A DNA stretch of 64,000 bases from Streptomyces achromogenes (GTDB lineage Bacteria > Actinomycetota > Actinomycetes > Streptomycetales > Streptomycetaceae), in contig NZ_JAUSYH010000001.1 in assembly GCF_030816715.1 (NCBI RefSeq), positions 4,588,001 through 4,652,000 on the forward strand, given 5' to 3'. Made by a program: the position numbers and the translations under genes. Positions 50,703 to 58,318 of this stretch are shown piece by piece; the first letter of the stretch is position 1, and each line of letters starts with the position of its first letter. Below the pieces are notes generated by a model that did no database searches, was not told where the DNA came from, and was given only the letters and a program-made list of their open reading frames with translations.

Positions 50703-50783
50703 ATGGGCCACGGTCACGCCATGGGCCACGGTCACGCCAACGCGCTGGTCGCGCACACCCTGGCGGAGGACGCCAGGGCGTGA
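50703..50783 (+). CDS. Possible His-rich microprotein
   Basis: ATG 50703 opens MGHGHAMGHGHANALVAHTLAEDARA (26 residues), with GGAG 8 nt upstream. GHGHAM is repeated, suggesting metal binding. It is too short to be judged by composition and may be chance. It lies where a response regulator would be expected after the kinase. A TGACGTAAGTCA palindrome at 50642-50653 precedes it. Confidence 0.3.
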   Translation: MGHGHAMGHGHANALVAHTLAEDARA

Positions 50784-50823
50784 GCCCGGCGGGCCCCGGC
50801 GCCGGCCGGGCCCGGCCGTGCCC

Positions 50824-52383
50824 TCAGCGTCCGCCCGTGCCGCTGCCCTTGGCGGGGGAGCGCCGGCGACCCTGTGCGGGCCGGCGGGGGCGGGAGGCCG
50901 ACCCGCCGCGCTCGGAGGTGCCGCGCTGGGCACCGCCGCGCTCGGAGGTGCCGCGCTGGGCACCGCCGCGCTCGGAGCCGCCGCGTTCGGAACCGCCCCC
51001 ACGGGCCGTGTTCTTGCGGGCGGGCCGGGCTTGCGCGGTGGGCGGCGGGGTGAGCACGACGGGCACGCCGGACGGCGTCTGCGCGCCGGTGATCCGGTTC
51101 AGCTCGGTGCCCCCGGAGCGGACCTGGGTGGTCTGCGGGGTGATGCCGGCGTCGGCCATCAGGCGGGTCATCTCACGGCGCTGGTGCGGCAGGACGAGGG
51201 TGACGACGGTGCCGGACTCGCCGGCGCGGGCGGTGCGGCCGCCGCGGTGCAGGTAGTCCTTGTGGTCGCCGGGCGGGTCGACGTTGACGACGAGGTCGAG
51301 GTTGTCGACGTGGATGCCGCGGGCGGCCACGTTGGTGGCGACCAGCACCCGGACGTGCCCGTCCTTGAACTGGGTCAGCGTGCGGGTGCGCTGCGACTGG
51401 GACTTGCCGCCGTGCAGGGACGCCGCCCGGACGCCGACCGCCAGCAGCTTCTTGGCGAGCCGGTCCGCCGCGTGCTTGGTGTCCAGGAACATGATCGTCC
51501 GGCCGTCGCGGGCGGCGATCTCGGTCGTCGTGGCGTGCTTGTCCTCGTCCTCGACGTGCAGCAGGTGGTGGTCCATCGTGGTCACCGCGCCCGCGGACGG
51601 GTCGACGGAGTGGACGACGGGGTCGTGCAGGTAGTTGCGCACCAGGCGGTCGACGTTGCGGTCCAGCGTCGCCGAGAACAGCAGCCGCTGCCCGTCGGGG
51701 CGCACCAGGTCGAGCAGTCGCGTCACCTGCGGCATGAAGCCCATGTCGGCCATCTGGTCGGCCTCGTCGAGGACGGTGACGGCGACCTGGTCGAGCCGGC
51801 AGTCACCGCGGTCGATGAGGTCCTTGAGGCGTCCGGGGGTGGCGACGACGACTTCGGCGCCGCCGCGCAGGGCGTTCGCCTGCCGGCCGATGGACAGTCC
51901 GCCCACGACGGTGGCGATGCGCAGGCGCAGCGCGCGGGCGTAGGGGGTGAGGGCGTCGTCGACCTGCTGGGCCAGTTCCCGGGTGGGGACGAGGACGAGG
52001 GCCAGCGGCTGGCGGGGCTCGGCGCGCTGTCCCGCGGTGCGGGCGAGCAGGGCGAGGCCGAAGGCGAGGGTCTTTCCGGAGCCGGTGCGGCCACGGCCCA
52101 GGACGTCCCGGCCGGCCAGCGAGTTCGGCAGCGTCGCGCCCTGGATCGGGAACGGCGTGGTGACGCCCTCGGTGTCGAGCGCGGCCAGCAGCCGCTCGGG
52201 CATGTCGAGTTCGGCGAACGCCTCGACCGGCGGCAGCGCCGGGGTGACGGTCACCGGCACCGCGAACTCGCCGCCGGACGCGGCGGGTCGGCTCCCGCGT
52301 CCGCTCCGCCCGGCTTTGGCCGTACGGGAGGGCGCGCCCTGGCGCCGGTCCGTACGGGAGCGGACCGAGCTGTTGCGGTTCAT
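50824..52383 (-). CDS. DEAD-box RNA helicase
   Basis: A 519-residue ATP-dependent RNA helicase. Motifs in order: Q motif (TPFPIQGATLP), I (GRGRTGSGKTLAF), Ia (PTRELAQQV), Ib (ATPGRLKD), II (DEAD in VLDEADQMADMGF), III (FSATL), IV region (TIMFLDTKHAAD), V (NVAARGIHVDNLDLVVNVD), VI (YLHRGGRTARAGESG). The C-terminal tail is Arg/Gly/Ser-rich (SERGGAQRGTSERGG repeats), an RNA-binding type. ATG 52383 has AAAGG 6 nt upstream. It lies next to cspA on the same strand, and in cold-shock physiology such helicases unwind RNA. A hairpin between them limits read-through. Confidence 0.95.
   Translation of the reverse strand: MNRNSSVRSRTDRRQGAPSRTAKAGRSGRGSRPAASGGEFAVPVTVTPALPPVEAFAELDMPERLLAALDTEGVTTPFPIQGATLPNSLAGRDVLGRGRTGSGKTLAFGLALLARTAGQRAEPRQPLALVLVPTRELAQQVDDALTPYARALRLRIATVVGGLSIGRQANALRGGAEVVVATPGRLKDLIDRGDCRLDQVAVTVLDEADQMADMGFMPQVTRLLDLVRPDGQRLLFSATLDRNVDRLVRNYLHDPVVHSVDPSAGAVTTMDHHLLHVEDEDKHATTTEIAARDGRTIMFLDTKHAADRLAKKLLAVGVRAASLHGGKSQSQRTRTLTQFKDGHVRVLVATNVAARGIHVDNLDLVVNVDPPGDHKDYLHRGGRTARAGESGTVVTLVLPHQRREMTRLMADAGITPQTTQVRSGGTELNRITGAQTPSGVPVVLTPPPTAQARPARKNTARGGGSERGGSERGGAQRGTSERGGAQRGTSERGGSASRPRRPAQGRRRSPAKGSGTGGR
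50900..51005 (-). repeat. Tandem repeats encoding SERGGAQRGT in the helicase tail
   Basis: A repeat of about 30 bp (CTCGGAGGTGCCGCGCTGGG twice at 50910 and 50940, with divergent flanking copies) encodes the Arg/Gly tail. Confidence 0.75.
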
Positions 52384-52418
52384 CCGGTGCCTTTCTCGAA
52401 AACTGCCGGACGCCATGA

Positions 52419-52452
52419 ACCGGGGCCCGCACTCAGGAGTGCGGGCCCCGGT
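52419..52452 (-). terminator. Terminator downstream of cspA
   Basis: ACCGGGGCCCGCACTC pairs perfectly with GAGTGCGGGCCCCGGT (16 bp) around a 2-nt centre, between the cspA stop and the helicase start. Confidence 0.85.
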
Positions 52453-52487
52453 CGTGTCGTCCGCTTGAAACAGACTCAGACGACGGT

Positions 52488-52691
52488 TCAGGCGGGGAGG
52501 ATGTTCTCCGCCTGCGGGCCCTTCTGGCCCTGCGTCACGTCGAAGGTGACCTTCTGGCCTTCCTGAAGCTCACGGAAGCCGGACGTGGCGATGTTCGAGT
52601 AGTGGGCGAAGACGTCCGGGCCGCCACCCTCCTGCTCGATGAAGCCGAAGCCCTTTTCCGAGTTGAACCACTTCACGGTGCCAGATGCCAT
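52488..52691 (-). CDS. Cold-shock protein, CspA family
   Basis: A 67-residue single-strand nucleic-acid chaperone. It consists of the five-strand cold-shock domain with RNP1 KGFGFI and RNP2 VFAHY motifs (GTVKWFNSEKGFGFIEQEGG, DVFAHYSNI, and EGQKVTFDVTQGQKGPQAENI). ATG 52691 follows AAAGGAG by 7 nt. A terminator-like, T-rich hairpin lies about 70 nt upstream in the leader or intergenic region. Streptomyces carries several paralogues. Confidence 0.97.
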   Translation of the reverse strand: MASGTVKWFNSEKGFGFIEQEGGGPDVFAHYSNIATSGFRELQEGQKVTFDVTQGQKGPQAENILPA

Positions 52692-52760
52692 GCTGTATCT
52701 CCTTTGGGGCAATGCCCGGTGCCCGCACCTTGCGGAACCGGTGTCGCAGCATCAGAAAAG

Positions 52761-52810
52761 CCCCAAAAACAAAAAGAGTGCCCGTCGACGGAAGGTCGAA
52801 AGAGCACTCT
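52761..52810 (-). promoter_or_regulatory. Terminator-like hairpin with U-tract in the cspA leader
   Basis: On the reverse strand AGAGTGC ... GCACTCT encloses a second stem (TCGAC-CTTCC-GTCGA), followed by TTTTTGTTTTT. This is a near-canonical intrinsic terminator, very rare in form for this genome, about 70 nt before cspA. It could be an attenuator, a temperature-sensitive leader, or the end of an upstream transcript. The surrounding 52692-53146 region otherwise holds no gene. Confidence 0.6.
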
Positions 52811-53134
52811 GAAGCCTCTGGTAACCGAAACTGCCACTTTTCTCACGGTAGCACAGGTCGGGATGGGGGGCCGGGACGGTTTTCCGGGTTCCGGTACGCG
52901 TCGTGTCGAGTACCCGTACTCAGGAGGCGAGGGCCCTTCTCGCGGCAGGCCGACCGCACCGGCAGCCAGACCTTCGGCCGTCGGAGGAGCCCACCGCGGA
53001 GAAGACCGGGATTCGAGTGCGCGTTCGATCGAGTCGGGGAGGACGAATAGGCCGGGAGGGGGTCTCCGTGCGCCCTAGGAGTGCTCGACGAGTGCTGTAC
53101 CGGTGCTGTGCGGGTGTCGTGGCGGGCGCCGTTG

Positions 53135-53140
53135 TATAAA
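53135..53140 (+). promoter_or_regulatory. -10 box for a leaderless DUF952 transcript
   Basis: TATAAA ends 6 nt before ATG 53147, supporting the second of two overlapping ATGs. Confidence 0.5.
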
Positions 53141-53146
53141 CGGATG

Positions 53147-53509
53147 ATGATTTATCACGTAGTGCACCCGGACGAGTGGAACGCCGAAGCCGGCCGGCCC
53201 TACGCGCCCGCTTCGCTCGCCGAGGACGGGTTCGTGCACTGCTCGCCCGACGTGGAGACCACGCTCGCGGTCGTCAACGCGTTCTACCGGAGCGGCTCCC
53301 GGCCCCTGCTGGCGCTGGTCCTCGACGAGGAACGGCTCTCCGCGAGGTGTGCGTGGGAGGCGGCCGACCCCGCTCCGCCGCCCGGGGTCTCCCCCGGCAC
53401 CCTGTTCCCGCACGTGTTCGGACCGCTCGACCGGGACGCCGTGGTGCGCGTCCTGGAGGTCCGCTGGGACGCGGACGGCCGCGCGACGGGCCTGGCGGAC
53501 CTCGGCTGA
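53147..53509 (+). CDS. DUF952 domain protein
   Basis: A 120-residue soluble protein. MIYHVVHPDEWNAEAGRPYAP, then LAEDGFVHCSPDVETTLAVVNAFY, and a C-terminal FPHVFGPLDRDAVVRVLEV are the DUF952 signature (conserved HCS and H-x-F/Y). Molecular role is unknown. ATG 53147 is chosen over 53144 because it fits the -10 spacing. It follows the cspA region divergently. Confidence 0.85.
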   Translation: MIYHVVHPDEWNAEAGRPYAPASLAEDGFVHCSPDVETTLAVVNAFYRSGSRPLLALVLDEERLSARCAWEAADPAPPPGVSPGTLFPHVFGPLDRDAVVRVLEVRWDADGRATGLADLG

Positions 53510-53617
53510 CGTCGCCTCACCCGACACCGGCCGCCCGACGGACGCCGGTCGACGTCGCCCCACCCGACACCGGCCGCGGGTTCCGGCTCCGGCGCGGGCC
53601 CTCCGCGGCGAACGAGG

Positions 53618-54649
53618 TCAGCTGAGGCAGATCAGGCCCAGCAGGCAGACGTCGGACGGCGAGGTGACCGCCGTGCCGGACCCCGTGCCGGAACCTGTCC
53701 CGGACGACGAGGACGACGCACCCGAAGAGGCGGACGAGGACGACGAGTTCGAGCCCGTGCCGGAGGCGGTGCCCGCGTCGGAGCCCGAGCCCGAACCCGA
53801 GCCCGACGTCGAGGAGCCCGAACCGCCGGTCGTGGCCGAGTCGGAGGACTGCTGCCCGGCCGTGCCGGTCAGGGCGCCGACCGTCGAGCTGTAGGCCGAC
53901 GATCCGTGTCCCCGCTGCTGTCCCGAGGTCTCCGGCGTGGACAGCGCCGTCGTGCCGGCGGGTGCCGCGGCGGAGTCCGGGCGGCTGTCCGCCGGGGTGT
54001 CCTGCTTCCGGGCGTGCCCGGTGGCCGGCGACTGCCGGGGGGAGGCGGCCGACGGCGCGTTGCGGTGGCCGTCGGACCGGCTCACCGTGGGGACGGTGTG
54101 CTCCAGGGTCGGTTCCTCGCCGCCGGCGGCGGTGGGGGTCTCCGGCGCCGAGGCCGCCTGGGTCCGGTCGCCGTTCTGCCGCTCCAGCGCGGCGACCGCC
54201 AGCCCGCTGACGAGCGTGACGGCTGTGACGACCACGGCCCGCCGCTGGTTCTTCTTCCAGCGGGCCAGCTGCCGCCGCCGTGCCGCCCGGCCCTGCGGCG
54301 CCGCGGACACCGCCGCGACGGCCGACGAGGCCGTCTCGCTCGTGAGGTCGACGTCGGGGTAGGCGTCGGCGTCGAGACCGAGGGCGACGTCGAGAGCCCG
54401 GTCGGGAACGCGCGCCGGAACGCGTTCGGGGAGCGGCCCGGCCAGGGGGGCGGCGGTGACGGGCGCGGGGGTGGAAGACGCGGGGGTGAAGTGCGCGGTG
54501 GCCGCGTACGGCGACGTCGTCCCTGCGGTCCCGGCCCCGACGGCGTGTCCGTGGGTCGGGACGGGGGCGATGTCCGGGGCGTAGGCGCCACACCCTGGAC
54601 ACACCAGGGCTCCGTTGAGATGCCGACGACACGAGGAGCAGTAGTCCAT
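53618..54649 (-). CDS. Zinc-ribbon, single-helix membrane protein with Ser/Gly-rich tail
   Basis: A 343-residue protein. The first 25 residues form a zinc ribbon (MDYCSSCRRHLNGALVCPGCGAYAPD, C-x2-C ... C-x2-C). A disordered linker and a basic region (ARRRQLARWKKNQRRAVVV) precede one helix (about 140-157). The rest is disordered, Ser/Gly/Thr-rich, ending GTAVTSPSDVCLLGLICLS. Such proteins with an N-terminal cytosolic ribbon and an extracellular tail are found across Streptomyces, function unknown. The end of the ORF overlaps nothing. 54650-54927 has CCACCCCGGGT repeats at 54833-54857 and no gene. Confidence 0.8.
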   Translation of the reverse strand: MDYCSSCRRHLNGALVCPGCGAYAPDIAPVPTHGHAVGAGTAGTTSPYAATAHFTPASSTPAPVTAAPLAGPLPERVPARVPDRALDVALGLDADAYPDVDLTSETASSAVAAVSAAPQGRAARRRQLARWKKNQRRAVVVTAVTLVSGLAVAALERQNGDRTQAASAPETPTAAGGEEPTLEHTVPTVSRSDGHRNAPSAASPRQSPATGHARKQDTPADSRPDSAAAPAGTTALSTPETSGQQRGHGSSAYSSTVGALTGTAGQQSSDSATTGGSGSSTSGSGSGSGSDAGTASGTGSNSSSSSASSGASSSSSGTGSGTGSGTAVTSPSDVCLLGLICLS

Positions 54650-54927
54650 CTGCGGTCTTCCTGTTTGCCGTGCCGTCGCTCCGCCCTGGCCGCGACCTGA
54701 TCACGTTCGCACGGGAGGTCGAACGGCCACGCTAACGAGTCGTGCGGAGGACTGTGTGCAGCCTGTGTGATGCTCCTGCGCGAATGTGTTGAGGGATGTC
54801 GGCATGCGGTGCGCGCGCGCCCGGGTCGTGGTCCACCCCGGGTCCACCCCGGGTCCGCATCGGGCTTTTGCGGCGTCCCCGCCGCCCGCCTGTACATCCA
54901 TGTGAACAGAAATCATGTACGCGTCTA

Positions 54928-54956
54928 TTGACGTGCTCAGGGCAACGCCCTAGCTT
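54928..54956 (+). promoter_or_regulatory. Sigma-70-type promoter of the PL9 gene
   Basis: TTGACG (54928-54933) and TAGCTT (54951-54956) are separated by exactly 17 bp. This is the clearest housekeeping promoter in the window. Confidence 0.75.
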
Positions 54957-54962
54957 CCCGGA

Positions 54963-54974
54963 GAAAGCGCTTTC
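54963..54974. promoter_or_regulatory. LacI-type operator in the PL9 promoter
   Basis: GAAAGCGCTTTC is a perfect 12-bp palindrome with the GCGC centre typical of LacI-family sites. It starts 7 bp after the -10 box, where repressor binding would block initiation. No LacI gene is adjacent. Confidence 0.6.
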
Positions 54975-55023
54975 CGTACCTCTGGCAGACGACCCGCACC
55001 GTCCTGGAGATGGAGAGAACGAC

Positions 55024-56601
55024 ATGCTTGTGAGACCCGTCATCGCCTGCGCCGGCCTGGTGGCAGGCGCGCTCGTCGCGTTGTCCGGCACCACCGCCCA
55101 GGCCGCCACCACCCGCTACGAGGCCGAGGCCTCCCCGGCGCTCTGCTCCGGCACCATCGACTCCGACTGGACCGGGTACTCGGGCAGCGGATTCTGCAAC
55201 GGGGCCAACTCGACCGGCGGATACGCCCAGTTCACCGTCAACGCGGCCACGGCCGGCACGGCGACGCTGAGCGTCCGCTTCGCCAACGGCGCCACGGCCG
55301 CCCGCCCGGCCTCGCTGGTCGTCAACGGCACCACCGTGCAGACGCCGTCCTTCGAGGCCACCGGCGCCTGGTCGACGTGGGCCACCAAGACGCTCACCGT
55401 GTCGCTGAACGCCGGCGCCAACACGGTCCGGCTCAGCCCCACCACGTCCGCCGGACTGCCCAACGTCGACCGTCTCGACGCCGACGTGTCGGGCACCACG
55501 ACACCGCCGGCCGGCTCCGCGCTCTACGTCGCCCCGGGCGGCACCGACGGCGCGGCCGGCACCCAGTCCGCGCCGACCACCCTCACCTCGGCGATCAGCC
55601 GGGTCGCCGCCGGCGGGACCATCTACCTGCGCGGCGGCACGTACGCCTACGGGTCGACGGTGACCGTCCCGGCCACCAGCAACGGCACCGCGTCCGCCCG
55701 CACCACGCTGGCCGCCTACCCGGGTGAGACGCCGGTGCTGAACTTCTCGGCGCAGAGCGAGAGTTCGAGCAACCGCGGGCTTCAGCTGTTCGGGTCGTAC
55801 TGGCACGTCAAGGGTCTCGTCGTGGAACGCGCCGGGGACAACGGGATCTACGTCGGCGGCAGCGACAACGTCATCGAGCGCACGGTGACCCGCTACAACC
55901 GCGACACGGGACTCCAGCTCGGCCGGATCGCCTCCACCACGCCCGCCGCCCAGTGGCCGGCCCGCAACCTGATCCTGAGCGCCGAGTCGCACGACAACGC
56001 CGACGCCGACGGCGAGGACGCCGACGGCTTCGCCGCGAAGCTCACCACCGGCACCGGAAACGTGTTCCGGTACGCCGTCTCGCACAACAACATCGACGAC
56101 GGCTGGGACCTCTACACCAAGACCGACACCGGAGCCATCGGCCCGGTGACCGTCGAGGACTCCCTCTCCTACAACAACGGCACCCTCTCCGACGGGACCG
56201 TGAACTCCAACGGCGACCGCAACGGTTACAAGCTCGGCGGCGACGACATCGCCGTGAACCACGTCGTGCGGCGCAGCATCGCCTTCCACAACGGCAAGCA
56301 CGGGTTCACCTACAACAGCAACCCGGGCTCCATGGCGGTGTCGAACAACCTGAGCGTCGACAACGCCCAGCGCAACTACTCGTGGGACGCCGGGACCTCG
56401 GTCTTCCGCGGCAACACCTCCTGCCGGTTCGCGGTGAGCGGCTCGAACGACAAGACCGTCGGCGACGCGGACGGCTCCAACCAGTTCTGGACGGGCTCCA
56501 ACGGCAGCCGGTGCGCCTCGTACTCGGGCGCCCTCGGCTGGTCCTTCGCCTCGGACGGCCGCCTGGTCGTGACGCTGGGAGGCAGGCAGGTGACGTTGTA
56601 A
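55024..56601 (+). CDS. Secreted pectate lyase with CBM35, polysaccharide lyase family 9
   Basis: Extracellular cleavage of pectate. 525 residues: signal peptide about 1-28 (ending AQAA), CBM35 (about 30-150: TRYEAEASPALCSGTIDSDWTGYSGSGF...), a Thr/Pro linker and a right-handed beta-helix (about 165-525) with LYVAPGGTDGAAGTQSAPTTL and the PL9 Asp-rich catalytic/Ca region DNADADGEDADGFAAK, then NNIDDGWDLYTK, where Asp cluster and Lys are conserved. ATG 55024 is supported by the family. Strong promoter and LacI-type operator precede it. Confidence 0.92.
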   Translation: MLVRPVIACAGLVAGALVALSGTTAQAATTRYEAEASPALCSGTIDSDWTGYSGSGFCNGANSTGGYAQFTVNAATAGTATLSVRFANGATAARPASLVVNGTTVQTPSFEATGAWSTWATKTLTVSLNAGANTVRLSPTTSAGLPNVDRLDADVSGTTTPPAGSALYVAPGGTDGAAGTQSAPTTLTSAISRVAAGGTIYLRGGTYAYGSTVTVPATSNGTASARTTLAAYPGETPVLNFSAQSESSSNRGLQLFGSYWHVKGLVVERAGDNGIYVGGSDNVIERTVTRYNRDTGLQLGRIASTTPAAQWPARNLILSAESHDNADADGEDADGFAAKLTTGTGNVFRYAVSHNNIDDGWDLYTKTDTGAIGPVTVEDSLSYNNGTLSDGTVNSNGDRNGYKLGGDDIAVNHVVRRSIAFHNGKHGFTYNSNPGSMAVSNNLSVDNAQRNYSWDAGTSVFRGNTSCRFAVSGSNDKTVGDADGSNQFWTGSNGSRCASYSGALGWSFASDGRLVVTLGGRQVTL

Positions 56602-56633
56602 CGGGCACGGCCGACGCCGTCTCCGCGCACGGA

Positions 56634-57098
56634 TCAGGCCCCGGTCGAGGAGGACCCGGGCCTGCTCCGCTGTCCCGGAAACCAGGAGGGCTCTCCCGTG
56701 ACCCCCTCCAGCCGGACGTCGCGCAGGACCGCGCGCTCGAAACGCGCTCCGGTGAGGTCGGTGAGGCCGTGCGGGGGAATGCCGGTGTTCACCGATCCGA
56801 GCACGGCGCCGGTGAGATCGGCGTCGCGGAGGTCGGCGTGCCTCAGGTCGCAGCCGGCCAGGCGCGTCCCGCGCAAGGAGGCGCCGCGCAGGTCCGCGTG
56901 GCGTAGATCGCAGAACTTCAGACTGCAGCGGTCCAGGTCTGCGTGGCGCAGGTCGGCTCCCGCGAACGAGCAGCGGGTGAACCGCAGGGGGGCCAGGAGG
57001 GCGGAGACCAGGTCCTGACCGGCGAAGTCCTCGGCGGTGAGGGACGTGGAGCGAGGCAGTGCCGCGAGTCGGTTCCTCGCGCTGGGGCGGGTGGTCAT
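56634..57098 (-). CDS. Pentapeptide-repeat protein
   Basis: A 154-residue protein. From about residue 25 it has A(D/N)Lxx repeats: GADLRHADLDRCSLKFCDL, RHADLRGASLRGTRLAGCD, LRHADLRDADLTGAVL, then LTGARFERAVLRDV. These form a right-handed quadrilateral helix. Some members (Qnr, MfpA) protect DNA gyrase. Nothing here allows that to be inferred. ATG 57098, no ribosome site visible. It is convergent with the PL9 gene. Confidence 0.85.
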   Translation of the reverse strand: MTTRPSARNRLAALPRSTSLTAEDFAGQDLVSALLAPLRFTRCSFAGADLRHADLDRCSLKFCDLRHADLRGASLRGTRLAGCDLRHADLRDADLTGAVLGSVNTGIPPHGLTDLTGARFERAVLRDVRLEGVTGEPSWFPGQRSRPGSSSTGA

Positions 57099-57382
57099 GG
57101 AGGCCAGCGTGCCGGACGCGGGGGCGGGCGGGCACGCCGATATGCCGTGAGCCGGCCGAAGGGGCGGCGGTCGTTGCGGCGTCCGACCGGGCCGGCGCCG
57201 GGGACGCAGTCGCCAGGACGGCCGGTTCCGCTGCGAAGAGCGGGGCGGGGACGGTCGAAGCCCCTTCCGGTGAGGTGCGTGACATCCGAGGGGACGGCGG
57301 AACCCCGGACATCTGTTCGTCGTCAAGAAGGGCGAAGCACGCGAACAGGTGAACGCACGGAACGACATGGGGTGGGCGCGCG

Positions 57383-58252
57383 GTGGACAGGCGGATCAGG
57401 GGGGCGGCGCTGGCCTGCCTCCTTTTGACGGCGGGCCTGGCGACGGGCTGCACGACCGAATCCCGCGCGGACTCCTCGTCCTCCTCCGCCGCCCCGGACG
57501 CCTCGGCATCGTCCGAGCGGGCCGGCCGGGGCGAGGCGGGCGCGCGGGCGGACACGAAGTCGGCCACCGCCGCCGCCTACCGCAAGTGGGGGCTGAAGCC
57601 GCTCGCCGCGCCGCCCGCGCCCCCCGCGACCAAGCCGTCCCGGCCGACGGCCGAGGGCGGCGGGGTACCGGTGATCAGCGAGATACCCACCCAGCAGAAG
57701 ATCGTCTTCCTCACGTTCGACGACGGGGCCGAGAAGGACCCGAAGTTCGTGACGATGATGCGGGAACTGAAGATCCCCTTCACGATGTTCCTGACGGACG
57801 CCGCCATCCGCGCCGACTACGGCTACTTCAAGCCGCTCCAGCACCTCGGCGACGGCGTCCAGAACCACACCCTGACCCACCCGAACCTGCGCACCCTGGG
57901 CGCGAGCGCCCAGAAGCGGGAGATCTGCGGCCAGCAGACCAAGCTCAAGGCCGAGTACGGCACCACGCCCAGGCTGCTGCGCCCGCCCTACGGCAACTGG
58001 AACGAGGACACCCGGGCCGCGGCGGCGTCCTGCGGCCTCGAGGCGATCGTGCTGTGGCGCGAGTCCATGCAGATCACGAACATGCAGTACCAGCGCGGCG
58101 ACAAGAAACTCCACCCGGGCGACATCATCCTGGCCCACTTCCGCGGACCGTCCGAGCTCAAGGGCACGACGATGACCGAGATGACGGCCAACCTGCTGCG
58201 CCACATCCAGGAACAGGGCTTCACCGTCGCCCGCCTCGAGGACTACCTGTAG
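57383..58252 (+). CDS. Polysaccharide deacetylase lipoprotein (CE4/NodB)
   Basis: A 289-residue exported lipoprotein with lipobox LATGC (Cys near residue 23), a Ser/Ala linker and a CE4 domain (about 95-285). Motif 1 TFDDGAEKD, motif 2 HTLTHPNL (zinc His), motif 3 RPPYGNWN and ILAHFRG are present. The hydrolase removes N- or O-acetyl groups from chitin, xylan or peptidoglycan. The substrate is unknown. GTG 57383 is the ORF start, with GGGGTGGG some 10 nt upstream. Confidence 0.88.
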   Translation: MDRRIRGAALACLLLTAGLATGCTTESRADSSSSSAAPDASASSERAGRGEAGARADTKSATAAAYRKWGLKPLAAPPAPPATKPSRPTAEGGGVPVISEIPTQQKIVFLTFDDGAEKDPKFVTMMRELKIPFTMFLTDAAIRADYGYFKPLQHLGDGVQNHTLTHPNLRTLGASAQKREICGQQTKLKAEYGTTPRLLRPPYGNWNEDTRAAAASCGLEAIVLWRESMQITNMQYQRGDKKLHPGDIILAHFRGPSELKGTTMTEMTANLLRHIQEQGFTVARLEDYL

Positions 58253-58318
58253 GACCGGGACCGCTCAGGGCCCACCCCGACGACTCGGCCCGGGGCGGCC
58301 CGGCTGTCCTGGGCCGGC

